A stretch of DNA of 7,495 bases from Streptomyces katrae (GCF_000966975.1 NZ_JZWV01001014.1:1-7495), one strand, 5' to 3'; shown: positions 1 through 5,316, counted from the first letter of the stretch. Translations and numbers: made by a program. Notes: generated from the sequence alone by a model not told the origin.

Positions 1-69
1 CTCCCGGCCCCGGGACGAGCCCTTTCCGGCCGACGCCGGAGCACCTTTCCGACACACACACTCATGCAA

Positions 70-90
70 CTGTACGCATCATGCGTACAG
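70..90. promoter_or_regulatory. Perfect 21-bp palindrome, likely TetR operator
   Basis: The left arm CTGTACGCAT (70-79) and right arm ATGCGTACAG (81-90) are exact reverse complements around one central base. The site ends 26 bases before the TetR-type gene at 117 and covers the place where the -35 box of its promoter would lie. TetR-family dimers usually bind such palindromes and often repress their own gene, so this is the natural operator of that regulator. The symmetry is seen directly; binding is inferred. Confidence 0.75.
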
Positions 91-104
91 CGTGCGCAGC
101 CAGG

Positions 105-110
105 TAGGCT
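105..110 (+). promoter_or_regulatory. -10-like box for a leaderless TetR mRNA
   Basis: TAGGCT fits the actinobacterial -10 pattern TANNNT and ends six bases before the ATG at 117, so transcription would start at or next to the start codon. There is no well-placed Shine-Dalgarno sequence: the only purine run, GAGGG at 111-115, almost touches the ATG. The matching -35 position (about 81-87) lies inside the palindrome at 70-90 and is a poor match to TTGACA. A leaderless message is therefore the best reading. Confidence 0.5.
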
Positions 111-116
111 GAGGGC

Positions 117-860
117 ATGTCCTCTTCAGAGCAGCAGACTTCCGCCCCCGTCCCCTCCGTCTGGGCCCGGCCCCGCCGGCAGAAGGAGCAGCCCGCGCTC
201 AGCCAGGAACAGATCGTCGCGGCGGCCGTCCGGCTGCTGGACGCCGAAGGCATCGAGGCACTGAGCATGCGCAGGCTGGGCACCGAGATGGGCACGGCCG
301 CCACCTCCCTCTACCGGCACGTGGCCAACAAGGACGAGCTCATCGAACTGGTCGTGGACGAGGTCTACGGGGAGCTCGAACTCCCCGAGACCACCGGCCC
401 GGACGGATGGCGCGAGGCCCTGGCGCACAGCGGGCACAGCCTGCGCGGCATGGTCCTGCGCCACCCCTGGGTGGCGTCCGTCCTCGGCCAGGTGGGCCTC
501 GCGCACCTGGGCCCGAACCTGATGCGCATGTCGGAGCGGATGCTGGGCATGGCCCTTGCGGCCGGGTTCCCCAAGGCCGAGGCGGACCTGGCGATGAAGG
601 CCGTCATGTCCTACGTGCTCGGCGCGTCGACCAGCGAGGCCTCCTACCTCTCCCTGCTGGCCCGCAGCGGCAGGAGCGAGACCGAGTGGCTGGAGTCCCT
701 GGTGCCGGCCTCCCAGCAGGCCCTGGCGGACCACCCGCTCACCCAGGACCACGCCACCGCCTGGCAGGGCAAGGACCCGGGACTGCTCCGCGAGGAGATC
801 TTCGACTACGGACTCCAGCGGATCCTCGACGGCCTGGCGACCCGGCTCGACCGGAGCTGA
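117..860 (+). CDS. TetR/AcrR-family transcriptional regulator
   Basis: A 247-residue one-component DNA-binding regulator, expected to act as a dimer whose grip on DNA is released by a small ligand. After a polar, proline-rich tail of about 27 residues, the helix-turn-helix domain spans roughly residues 28-75. It includes the core AAAVRLLDAEGIEALSMRRL and the recognition-helix end TSLYRHVANKDEL. The remainder is a helical ligand-binding domain of the type that follows the TetR N-domain, with WREALAHSGHSLRGMVLRHP around residues 100-119. The length is slightly long for the family because of the N-terminal tail. The ATG at 117 is chosen because a -10 box precedes it at leaderless distance and a palindromic operator lies just upstream. 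The downstream neighbour converges on it with only 7 bases between stops, so the regulated gene is either this one or something left of the window. The ligand is unknown. Confidence 0.9.
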   Translation: MSSSEQQTSAPVPSVWARPRRQKEQPALSQEQIVAAAVRLLDAEGIEALSMRRLGTEMGTAATSLYRHVANKDELIELVVDEVYGELELPETTGPDGWREALAHSGHSLRGMVLRHPWVASVLGQVGLAHLGPNLMRMSERMLGMALAAGFPKAEADLAMKAVMSYVLGASTSEASYLSLLARSGRSETEWLESLVPASQQALADHPLTQDHATAWQGKDPGLLREEIFDYGLQRILDGLATRLDRS

Positions 861-867
861 ACCCCGC

Positions 868-1920
868 TCAGGAGAAGGTCAGTTCGCTTCCCTCGCCGAG
901 CGGGGCGAAGAACCGCTCCACGGACGCCGCGCGGACCTGGACGAGGGCCGCCGGGTTCCAGCGCGGCCGGCGGTCCTTGTCGATCACCTGGGCGCGGATG
1001 CCCTCGACGAGGTCGGGGGCGGACGACAGCGCGGCGCTGGAGACCCGGTACTCCTGCTCCAGCACCCGCTCCAGCGAGTCCAGGGCGCGGGCGCGGCGCA
1101 GGGCGGCCAGGGTGACCTTCAGGGAGGTCGGGGACTTGGCGTGCAGGGTCTGCGAGGCCTCCCGCGCGGCGGGCAGGCCCGTGGCCAGCAGCCGCTGGTG
1201 GATCTCCTCGACGGTGTCGGCGGCGTAGCAGTGGTCGATCCACTCCCGCTCGGCGGCGAGCGGGACGGCGGGCGCGGTGGCGCCGTCGAACTTCCCCAGC
1301 ACCTCGTCCACGGGGGCGAAGGTCAGCTCCCGGGTGAACTCCTCCAGCCAGTCGGACGGCAGGTAGTGGTCGGCGAGCCCGCACAGGACGGCGTCGCCCG
1401 GACCGACCGCGGTACCGGTCAGGGCCAGGTGGGTGCCGAGTTCGCCGGGGGCACGGGAGAGGAGGTACGTGCCGCCGACGTCCGGGACGAAGCCGATGCC
1501 GGTCTCGGGCATGGCGACCCGGGACCGCTCTGTGACGATGCGGACGCTGCCGTGCGCGGAGAGGCCCACCCCGCCGCCCATGACGATCCCGTCCATGAGG
1601 GCGATGTACGGCTTGGGGTAGCGGGCGATGCGGGCGTTGAGCCGGTACTCGTCCCGCCAGAAGGCGAGGGAACCGGTGGTACCGGCCTTGGCGTCGGCGT
1701 GGATGGCCCGGATGTCACCCCCGGCGCACAGGCCCCGCTCACCGGCCCCGCGGAGGAGGACCTGCCGGACGGCGGGGTCGTGTTCCCAGGCCGTCAGCGC
1801 CTCGCCGATCCTCAGCACCATGGGGTGGGTGAGGGCGTTGATGGCCTCGGGACGGTTGAGGGTGATCAGGCCCGTACAGCCTTCGGTGCCGATCTGAACG
1901 GTGTGGTCTTCGGTCTTCAC
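868..1920 (-). CDS. 3-hydroxyisobutyryl-CoA hydrolase / enoyl-CoA hydratase family protein
   Basis: A 350-residue crotonase-fold enzyme. Length and motifs match the 3-hydroxyisobutyryl-CoA hydrolase branch (ECH_2), which frees 3-hydroxyisobutyrate from its CoA ester in valine breakdown in the cytosol. Visible signatures are the oxyanion-hole loop GLCAGGDIR (residues 63-71), the second oxyanion segment GIVMGGGVGLS (111-121), and PETGIGFVPDVGG (138-150), whose Glu139 and Asp147 are the usual acidic active-site positions. The C-terminal half adds SPTSLKVT (263-270), LEQEYR (287-292) and EGIRAQVIDKDRRPRWNP (306-323), which are found in hydrolases of this branch and absent from short enoyl-CoA hydratases. 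The start is GTG at 1918-1920; no ribosome binding site precedes it but a -10-like box does, suggesting a leaderless mRNA. No other valine-pathway gene is nearby, so the substrate is inferred from family alone. All key residues appear intact. Confidence 0.88.
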   Translation of the reverse strand: MKTEDHTVQIGTEGCTGLITLNRPEAINALTHPMVLRIGEALTAWEHDPAVRQVLLRGAGERGLCAGGDIRAIHADAKAGTTGSLAFWRDEYRLNARIARYPKPYIALMDGIVMGGGVGLSAHGSVRIVTERSRVAMPETGIGFVPDVGGTYLLSRAPGELGTHLALTGTAVGPGDAVLCGLADHYLPSDWLEEFTRELTFAPVDEVLGKFDGATAPAVPLAAEREWIDHCYAADTVEEIHQRLLATGLPAAREASQTLHAKSPTSLKVTLAALRRARALDSLERVLEQEYRVSSAALSSAPDLVEGIRAQVIDKDRRPRWNPAALVQVRAASVERFFAPLGEGSELTFS

Positions 1921-1927
1921 AGGCGCC

Positions 1928-1933
1928 AGTATG
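1928..1933 (-). promoter_or_regulatory. -10-like box for the hydrolase gene (leaderless)
   Basis: Read on the minus strand this is CATACT, ending seven bases before the GTG start at 1920. That would place the transcription start on the initiation codon. No purine-rich ribosome binding site lies in the short interval. The -35 region, around 1951-1957, is a weak match and overlaps the left arm of an inverted repeat at 1953-1973. Confidence 0.4.
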
Positions 1934-1952
1934 TCGGGTCCGGCGCCCTATG

Positions 1953-1973
1953 AAGATCCTTTCTGACGATCTT
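1953..1973. promoter_or_regulatory. Inverted repeat AAGATC-N9-GATCTT, possible operator
   Basis: Six-base perfect arms AAGATC (1953-1958) and GATCTT (1968-1973) are separated by nine bases, in an AT-richer island of an otherwise very GC-rich region. The repeat sits over the expected -35 of the hydrolase gene. A direct repeat TCTGACG (1962-1968 and 1980-1986) partly overlaps it. A regulator site is plausible, but no candidate regulator for it is identified. Confidence 0.35.
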
Positions 1974-2048
1974 GTCATGTCTGACGCCTTCGACCCGAAC
2001 AGGCCCGTGCCCGGCTGCTGCGGGACGACCTGGTCGACCACCCCGCCG

Positions 2049-2054
2049 TACTGT
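2049..2054 (+). promoter_or_regulatory. Candidate -10 box for the isochorismatase-like gene
   Basis: TACTGT fits the TANNNT pattern and lies about 90 bases before the ATG at 2146, implying a leader of roughly 85 bases. The same hexamer occurs on the minus strand upstream of the methyltransferase (4621-4626). The -35 region is weak. The rest of the 225-base gap between 1921 and 2145 holds the sites listed here and no convincing small gene. Confidence 0.3.
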
Positions 2055-2135
2055 AGGCGCGGCAGCGATGGACCCGGCCAGCCGACCCGGGAGGCGGACT
2101 GAGCATCCGTCACCACCCCTCACCACACCGCCGAC

Positions 2136-2140
2136 AGGAG
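2136..2140 (+). promoter_or_regulatory. Ribosome binding site AGGAG deciding the 2146 start
   Basis: AGGAG is followed by five bases and then ATG at 2146. It is the only good Shine-Dalgarno sequence in front of this reading frame. It argues against the in-frame upstream TTG (1972) and ATG (2068), whose extra residues are low-complexity and unlike the family. Confidence 0.8.
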
Positions 2141-2145
2141 CCCGT

Positions 2146-2727
2146 ATGACCACCTCCGACCTCACCCTCGACTCCGCCACCGCCCTGGTGCTCATCGACC
2201 TCCAGCAGGGCATCCTCGCCCTGCCCACCGCCCGCCCCTCCGGCGAGGTCCTCGCCCGCGGCATCGCGCTCGCCGAAGCCTTCCGCGCCCACAAGCTCCC
2301 GGTGGTGCTGGTCAACGTCGCCTGGTCGCCCGACGGCGGAGACCTGCCCAGCACCGACGTCGACCGCCCCGGCCCCGCCTCCGCCCCGCCGGCCGCGTTC
2401 TCCGAGATCCCGGCCGAACTCGCGGCCCTCGGGGACATCACCGTCACCAAGCGGCACTGGGGCGCCTTCACCGGCACCGAGCTGGACCTCCAGCTGCGCC
2501 GGCGCGGCGTCCACCGCATCGTGCTGGCCGGGATCTCGACCAGCGTGGGGGTCGAGTCCACCGCGCGTACCGCCTGGGAGCACAGCTACGGGCTGGTCTT
2601 CGCCGAGGACGCCACCGCCGACCTGGACGCCGACTCCCACGCCCACACCTTCGGGAAGATCTTCCCGCGGATCGGCCGGGTCAGTTCCACCGCCGAGATC
2701 ATCGCCGCGCTGGACGCCCTCCGCTGA
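2146..2727 (+). CDS. Isochorismatase-like cysteine-hydrolase-superfamily protein with Gly at the nucleophile site
   Basis: A 193-residue single-domain cytosolic protein of normal length for the isochorismatase-like superfamily. The first beta strand gives VLIDLQQGI, with the general-base Asp18. The lysine motif is TVTKRHWGAF, with Lys102. The family signature GxxTxxCVxxTA is present as GISTSVGVESTA (129-140), but the cysteine position is Gly135. Amidases and nicotinamidases of the family need that cysteine. Isochorismatases such as EntB, to my recollection, carry a glycine there and cleave a vinyl ether instead. The gene may therefore encode an isochorismatase-type or other non-amidase hydrolase, although no siderophore or phenazine gene is adjacent. 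The terminal 29 bases overlap the end of the converging ATP-binding protein gene. The exact substrate is unknown. Confidence 0.85.
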   Translation: MTTSDLTLDSATALVLIDLQQGILALPTARPSGEVLARGIALAEAFRAHKLPVVLVNVAWSPDGGDLPSTDVDRPGPASAPPAAFSEIPAELAALGDITVTKRHWGAFTGTELDLQLRRRGVHRIVLAGISTSVGVESTARTAWEHSYGLVFAEDATADLDADSHAHTFGKIFPRIGRVSSTAEIIAALDALR

Positions 2728-3214
2728 GCTCCGCCCGGGCCCGCGGCTCGGGCGGGCGCCGGACCTCGGGCGGGCACGGCACCTCCGCCCAGACGCACTT
2801 GCCGACCGCCCCCGGGCGCGAGCCCCAGGCCCGGCCCAGGCGCTCCACGATGAGCAGCCCGTAGCCGCCCGGCCACCCGTCGGCAGCCCCCGGCCGCGCA
2901 CCGGACCCCGTACGGGAGCCGGGCGGGACCGGGGGCTGCGGGCTCCTGTCCGTGACCTCGACGCGCAGCCGGTCCTCCGTGCAGTCCAGTACGAGCGCCC
3001 CCGGCCCGCCCCCGTGCCGGCAGGCGTTGGCCACGAGCTCCGAGACCAGCAGCAGGACGTCCTCCACGGCCTCGACCACCTCCGGCGTGCCCGCGGGCAG
3101 CCAGTGCCAGGCGGTCAGGGCACGGCGGGTGAAATCGCGGCTCCGCGAGACCTGGTCCGTCAGGCCGTCGAAGACCAGGAGCCAGTTCCGGCTGACCGTC
3201 GTTCGCCCTTCCAT
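2699..3214 (-). CDS. RsbW-like ATP-binding protein (anti-sigma factor / serine kinase type)
   Basis: A 171-residue protein with a single GHKL (HATPase_c) fold of the anti-sigma-factor type very abundant in Streptomyces. The N box is ELVANACRHG (59-68), with Asn63 as the magnesium-binding position. The second ATP-lid motif is VTDRSPQPP (87-95), with Asp89 contacting adenine. The glycine-rich motif is GGYGLLIVERLG (116-127). There is no sensor or histidine phospho-acceptor domain, so it is not a classical sensor kinase. Proteins of this kind bind a sigma factor or phosphorylate a STAS partner. Its STAS partner gene lies 39 bases upstream on the same strand, so the two are very likely co-transcribed. 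The last ~20 residues are Pro/Arg/Ala-rich, overlap the isochorismatase-like gene and may be dispensable. ATG at 3214 is used; the ribosome binding site is not strong. The sigma target is not in the window. Confidence 0.85.
   Translation of the reverse strand: MEGRTTVSRNWLLVFDGLTDQVSRSRDFTRRALTAWHWLPAGTPEVVEAVEDVLLLVSELVANACRHGGGPGALVLDCTEDRLRVEVTDRSPQPPVPPGSRTGSGARPGAADGWPGGYGLLIVERLGRAWGSRPGAVGKCVWAEVPCPPEVRRPPEPRARAELSGGRPARR
2731..2755 (+). terminator. GC-rich hairpin just after the isochorismatase-like gene
   Basis: CCGCCCG (2731-2737) and CGGGCGG (2749-2755) form a perfect 7-bp stem with an 11-base loop, three bases after the stop at 2727. There is no T-run. In high-GC actinobacteria hairpins without U-tracts may still terminate. 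It lies inside the coding end of the opposite gene, so it could also be codon-driven GC-rich sequence. Confidence 0.3.
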
Positions 3215-3253
3215 GGTCCTGCGGCCCTCCCCTCGCTCCTCATCTGGCGGGAT

Positions 3254-3607
3254 TCATCCCAGCGCCTGTTCGACGTCCTCGTGGACCGGGAAGACGCTGT
3301 CCGCTCCGGTGATGCGGAACATCCGGGCGACGGGCCCGCCGAGGCCCGCCAGTTCGAGGGAGCCACCGGCGTCCTCGATGGCGATCCGGCCGTGCAGCAG
3401 GGCGTTCAGCCCGGTGGAGTCGCAGAACCGGAGCCCGGACATGTCCACCACCAGCCGCCCGCCGCGGCCTGCCGCGGCCGCCAGGGCCTGCCGGAGGGGT
3501 TCGGCCGTGTCGTGGTCCAGCTCGCCGCCGAGCGTGAGGAGAACCGCCCCGTCCACCGTCCGTACCGCGACGCTGAACCGTTCGTCTTCCGTTCCCGGCA
3601 TCACCAT
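3254..3607 (-). CDS. STAS-domain anti-sigma factor antagonist
   Basis: A 117-residue single-domain protein of the SpoIIAA/RsbV/BldG type. The early strand motif LTLGGELDHDTAEPLRQAL spans residues 24-42. The core RLVVDMSGLRFCDSTGLNAL (51-70) contains the phospho-acceptor Ser64 in the DSTG motif. In this family the unphosphorylated form binds the anti-sigma kinase and frees a sigma factor; phosphorylation by the kinase switches it off. The kinase-like gene follows 39 bases downstream on the same strand, so the two form a partner-switching pair. Start: ATG at 3605-3607 with GGAAGGG about ten bases upstream; GTG and ATG codons follow at once in frame (3602-3604, 3599-3601), so the exact start may vary by two residues. 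An 11-bp sequence at the start codon is tandemly repeated upstream, out of frame. Confidence 0.88.
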   Translation of the reverse strand: MVMPGTEDERFSVAVRTVDGAVLLTLGGELDHDTAEPLRQALAAAAGRGGRLVVDMSGLRFCDSTGLNALLHGRIAIEDAGGSLELAGLGGPVARMFRITGADSVFPVHEDVEQALG

Positions 3608-3618
3608 CCGGCATCACC
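3595..3618. repeat. 11-bp tandem direct repeat over the STAS gene start
   Basis: CCGGCATCACC occurs at 3595-3605 and again at 3608-3618, a period of 13 bases. On the coding strand each copy contains GTGATG, so start codons are duplicated. Because 13 is not a multiple of three, the upstream pair is in another frame and only the downstream ATG/GTG/ATG group leads into the STAS domain. It looks like a small slippage duplication. Confidence 0.6.
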
Positions 3619-3660
3619 CTTCCCGCGCGCTTCCCTGCGCCTGCCCCCGGGCCGGCGCCC

Positions 3661-3675
3661 TATGCATGCATACCC
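3661..3675 (-). promoter_or_regulatory. AT-rich 12-bp palindrome with overlapping GGGTAT -10-like box
   Basis: TATGCATGCATA (3661-3672) is a perfect palindrome standing out in GC-rich surroundings, just before the STAS-kinase operon. On the minus strand GGGTAT (3675-3670) runs into it and resembles the GGGTAY -10 element of Streptomyces SigB-like stress sigma factors. A second GGGTA lies a few bases upstream, with a GGCT (GNNT-like) element 16 bases before that. The match is partial; this is a candidate promoter or operator only. Confidence 0.35.
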
Positions 3676-3678
3676 CGT

Positions 3679-4561
3679 CTACCCCCGGTCCGCGGTGACC
3701 AGCCAGGCCGTGCCGAGCAGGCGGACCGCGCCGTCTCGCTCGTACGGACGCAGGTGCCGGGTCAGCACCCGTCGGGCCTCGGCGGCCGCCCCGGGGGCGG
3801 CCTGGGCGAGCAGGTGGTGGCCGGGCCCGGTGCCGAGGAGGAAATCGGCGGCGTCCTGGGCGTCGTCGCCCCACACCCCGTACGCCTCGGTCCGTACGGC
3901 CCGGACACCGGTGAATCCGGCGGCGGTGAGCAGGGCCGCGGTCCGGTCGGGGTCGGCCAGGGAGAACATGCCCGGGCTGCCCGGGGCGGCGAAGTCGCCG
4001 ACGGGCAGGATGCCGTCCAGGGCCCGGAAGGCCTGCGTCCACTGGTTGGCCCCCGCCTCGGCCGGGGCGACGAAGGCCAGGCGGCCGCCGGGGCACAGGG
4101 CTCCGGCGATGTGGGTGAAGGCGGCCGCCGGGTCGGCGAAGAACATCACGCCGTACCGGCTGACGGCTCGGGTGAAGGAACCCGGCGCGAAGGGGTGCAC
4201 CTGGGCGTCCCCCTGGGTGAACACGACATTGCCGACGCCCTCGGCCCGGGCGGAGGCGCGGGCCCGGGCCAGCAGGGGTGCCGACAGGTCCAGTCCCTCC
4301 GCCATGCCGCCCCCTCCCCCGGCGCCGTCCCCTGCGGCGGCCAGCCGGGGCCGCGAGCCGGGTCGTACGGCCTGCACCGCAGCCGATGTCGAGGACGCGG
4401 TCGCCGGGGCCGATGGCCGCCGCGGTGAGCAGGGGTTCGTTGAAGCCGTCGTTCACGGCGTCCCAGCGCTCCTGGTGGGTGGCCCAGTAGGTGCCGTCGT
4501 AGCCGTTCCACGCCTCGGCCTGGGCGGTGTTGGCGATACCGGTGTCGGGCAGGTCTGGCAT
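3679..4561 (-). pseudogene. Class I SAM-dependent methyltransferase, apparently frameshifted
   Basis: The start at 4561 reads MPDLPDTGIANTAQAEAWNG and reaches the SAM-binding motif I VLDIGCGAGRTTRLAA (residues 56-71). The frame then turns into Arg/Gly-rich nonsense. The rest of a normal methyltransferase continues one frame over: GLDLSAPLLARARA, then NVVFTQGDAQVHPF, AVSRYGVMFFADP and GGRLAFV, ending at the TAG at 3679. Removing one base from the four-G run at 4347-4350 (CCCC on the coding strand) gives TTRLAARLAAAGDGAGG and one open frame of about 293 residues, normal for the family. The break is therefore a single extra base: a real mutation leaving a likely inactive gene, or a sequencing error. 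GGAGG lies about ten bases before the ATG. The gene is divergent from a TetR gene with shared operators, so it is probably that regulator's target. The methyl acceptor is unknown. Confidence 0.8.
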
Positions 4562-4593
4562 GGTTCGGTCGCCTCCGGTGCGGAAAACGAGAA

Positions 4594-4618
4594 TGGGCGT
4601 ACGCCCAAACCTTGGGCG
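4594..4618. promoter_or_regulatory. Overlapping palindromes built on TGGGCG half-sites
   Basis: TGGGCGTACGCCCA (4594-4607) is a perfect 14-bp palindrome. Its right half also pairs with the next half-site: CGCCCAA (4602-4608) and TTGGGCG (4612-4618) are exact reverse complements three bases apart. The half-site TGGGC recurs in the 20-bp inverted repeat at 4624-4643, so the same regulator probably binds several times in this divergent intergenic region. Confidence 0.65.
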
Positions 4619-4619
4619 C

Positions 4620-4625
4620 TACAGT
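4620..4625 (+). promoter_or_regulatory. -10-like box of the TetR gene promoter
   Basis: TACAGT fits TANNNT and would start an mRNA near 4632 with a leader of about 55 bases. The expected -35 position (about 4597-4602) falls inside the 14-bp palindrome and is a poor consensus match. It is flanked on both sides by the inverted repeats, which suits autorepression. Confidence 0.4.
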
Positions 4626-4649
4626 ATGGGCAGATGCCCATACCCGCAA
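4621..4649 (-). promoter_or_regulatory. Methyltransferase promoter (TTGCGG-17-TACTGT)
   Basis: On the minus strand TTGCGG (4649-4644) is followed, after exactly 17 bases, by TACTGT (4626-4621). Both resemble housekeeping promoter elements. The 20-bp inverted repeat at 4624-4643 fills the spacer, so a bound repressor would block RNA polymerase directly. The leader before the ATG at 4561 would be about 54 bases. Confidence 0.5.
4624..4643. promoter_or_regulatory. 20-bp inverted repeat, likely TetR operator
   Basis: GTATGGGCA (4624-4632) and TGCCCATAC (4635-4643) are perfect 9-bp arms around a two-base centre. The size and symmetry are typical of TetR-family operators, and the site lies between a TetR gene and its divergent neighbour, within the spacer of the neighbour's promoter. 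Confidence 0.75.
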
Positions 4650-4686
4650 TCACCCACCGTCGCCCTCTCGAAACCGGAGCGTCCCG

Positions 4687-5280
4687 ATGTCACCCCGTGG
4701 AGTAGCCATCCCGGACCTGCGCGAGCGCCTGTTCGCCGCCGCCGAACGCGTGGTGGCCCGCGACGGCGCCGCCGGACTCACCAGCCGGGCGGTCACCGCC
4801 GAGGCCGACTGCGCCAAGGGCGTGCTGCACACGCACTTCGCGGGGCTGGACGGGTTCGTGGCGGAACTGGTCCTGGACCGGTTCGCGCGCGGGGCGCGGT
4901 CGGCGCGGGCACTGGCCGGGCGGGCCGGGCAGGGCGAGGTGGCCGGCAACCTCGCCGAGGTGGCCCTCGGCCTGCTGGACTCCCTGGACCCGGGGGTCGT
5001 CGGCCTCGCCCTCACCCGCCCGGCCGCCGCCCTGCACACGCGCGAGGCGCTGCGGTCGGGGGCGCCGGGGTTCGCGGGGGTCGAGGAGTCGGTACGGGCC
5101 TACCTGGAAGCGGAGCGCGCACGGGGGCGGGTGCCGGCGGGGCTGGACTGCGGGGCGGTGGCCCTGGCCCTCGTCGGCACGGTCCACCACCTGCTGATGA
5201 CCCGCGACCCGGACGGCCCGGACCCCGCCGAGACCACCGCCCACCTGATCGCCGCCCTGGTCCCCGCCCCGCTCACCTAG
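4687..5280 (+). CDS. TetR/AcrR-family transcriptional regulator, divergent from methyltransferase
   Basis: A 197-residue regulator of typical TetR length. The N-terminal helix-turn-helix domain covers about residues 10-55, with RERLFAAAERVVARDG, LTSRAVTAEADCAKGVLHTHF and the following helix LDGFVAELVLDRF. The remaining helices form a ligand-binding and dimer domain with no recognisable specificity; LALVGTVHHLLM near residues 160-170 is the usual late helix. ATG at 4687 is preceded by GGAG (4676-4679) at seven bases. The in-frame TTG at 4612 is rejected because it lies inside the operator array and upstream of the likely transcription start. The gene faces away from the methyltransferase across 125 bases packed with palindromes, the classical layout of a local repressor. 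It converges on the ABC transporter gene with 18 bases between stops, so it might also serve that gene, though no copy of its half-site was seen in the ABC upstream region. Confidence 0.9.
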   Translation: MSPRGVAIPDLRERLFAAAERVVARDGAAGLTSRAVTAEADCAKGVLHTHFAGLDGFVAELVLDRFARGARSARALAGRAGQGEVAGNLAEVALGLLDSLDPGVVGLALTRPAAALHTREALRSGAPGFAGVEESVRAYLEAERARGRVPAGLDCGAVALALVGTVHHLLMTRDPDGPDPAETTAHLIAALVPAPLT

Positions 5281-5290
5281 ATGCCTGTTC

Positions 5291-5316
5291 CGGGCCGCCT
5301 AGACGAGGTCGGCCCG
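5291..5316. terminator. Possible hairpin at the convergent TetR/ABC gene ends
   Basis: CGGGCCG (5291-5297) and CGGCCCG (5310-5316) form a 7-bp stem with a 12-base loop between and across the two converging stop codons. There is no T-run on either strand. It could act as a two-way terminator, but in such GC-rich sequence a stem of this size can arise by chance. Confidence 0.25.

Noticed and set aside
1..69. Possible gene end or RNA at the left edge
   Set aside because: No frame with recognisable content and no clear hairpin were seen, and the stretch is too short to judge.
407..1228. Long plus-strand open frame overlapping the first TetR gene and the hydrolase gene
   Set aside because: The translation is Arg/Pro/Gly-rich, with no fold or motif, and is a shadow of two genes with clear family motifs.
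1972..2145. N-terminal extension of the isochorismatase-like protein from TTG 1972 or ATG 2068
   Set aside because: The extra residues are low-complexity, the domain begins normally after 2146, and AGGAG is correctly placed only for 2146.
1917..2561. Minus-strand open frame covering the hydrolase start and the isochorismatase-like gene
   Set aside because: The composition is Ser/Arg/Gly-rich without motifs, and it is antisense to a well-supported gene with a good ribosome binding site.
3614..4300. Continuation of the methyltransferase first frame down to 3614
   Set aside because: After motif I it reads only Arg/Gly/Pro-rich sequence, while the expected methyltransferase motifs lie in the neighbouring frame. 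It remains open only because stop codons are rare at this GC content.
4612..4686. TTG start of the second TetR gene at 4612
   Set aside because: It lies inside the operator array and before the likely transcription start. ATG 4687 has GGAG at seven bases and gives a normal N-terminus.
3014..4705. 563-residue plus-strand open frame across the STAS and methyltransferase genes
   Set aside because: It is antisense to genes with clear domains, with Arg/Pro/Ala-rich translation typical of GC-rich shadow frames.
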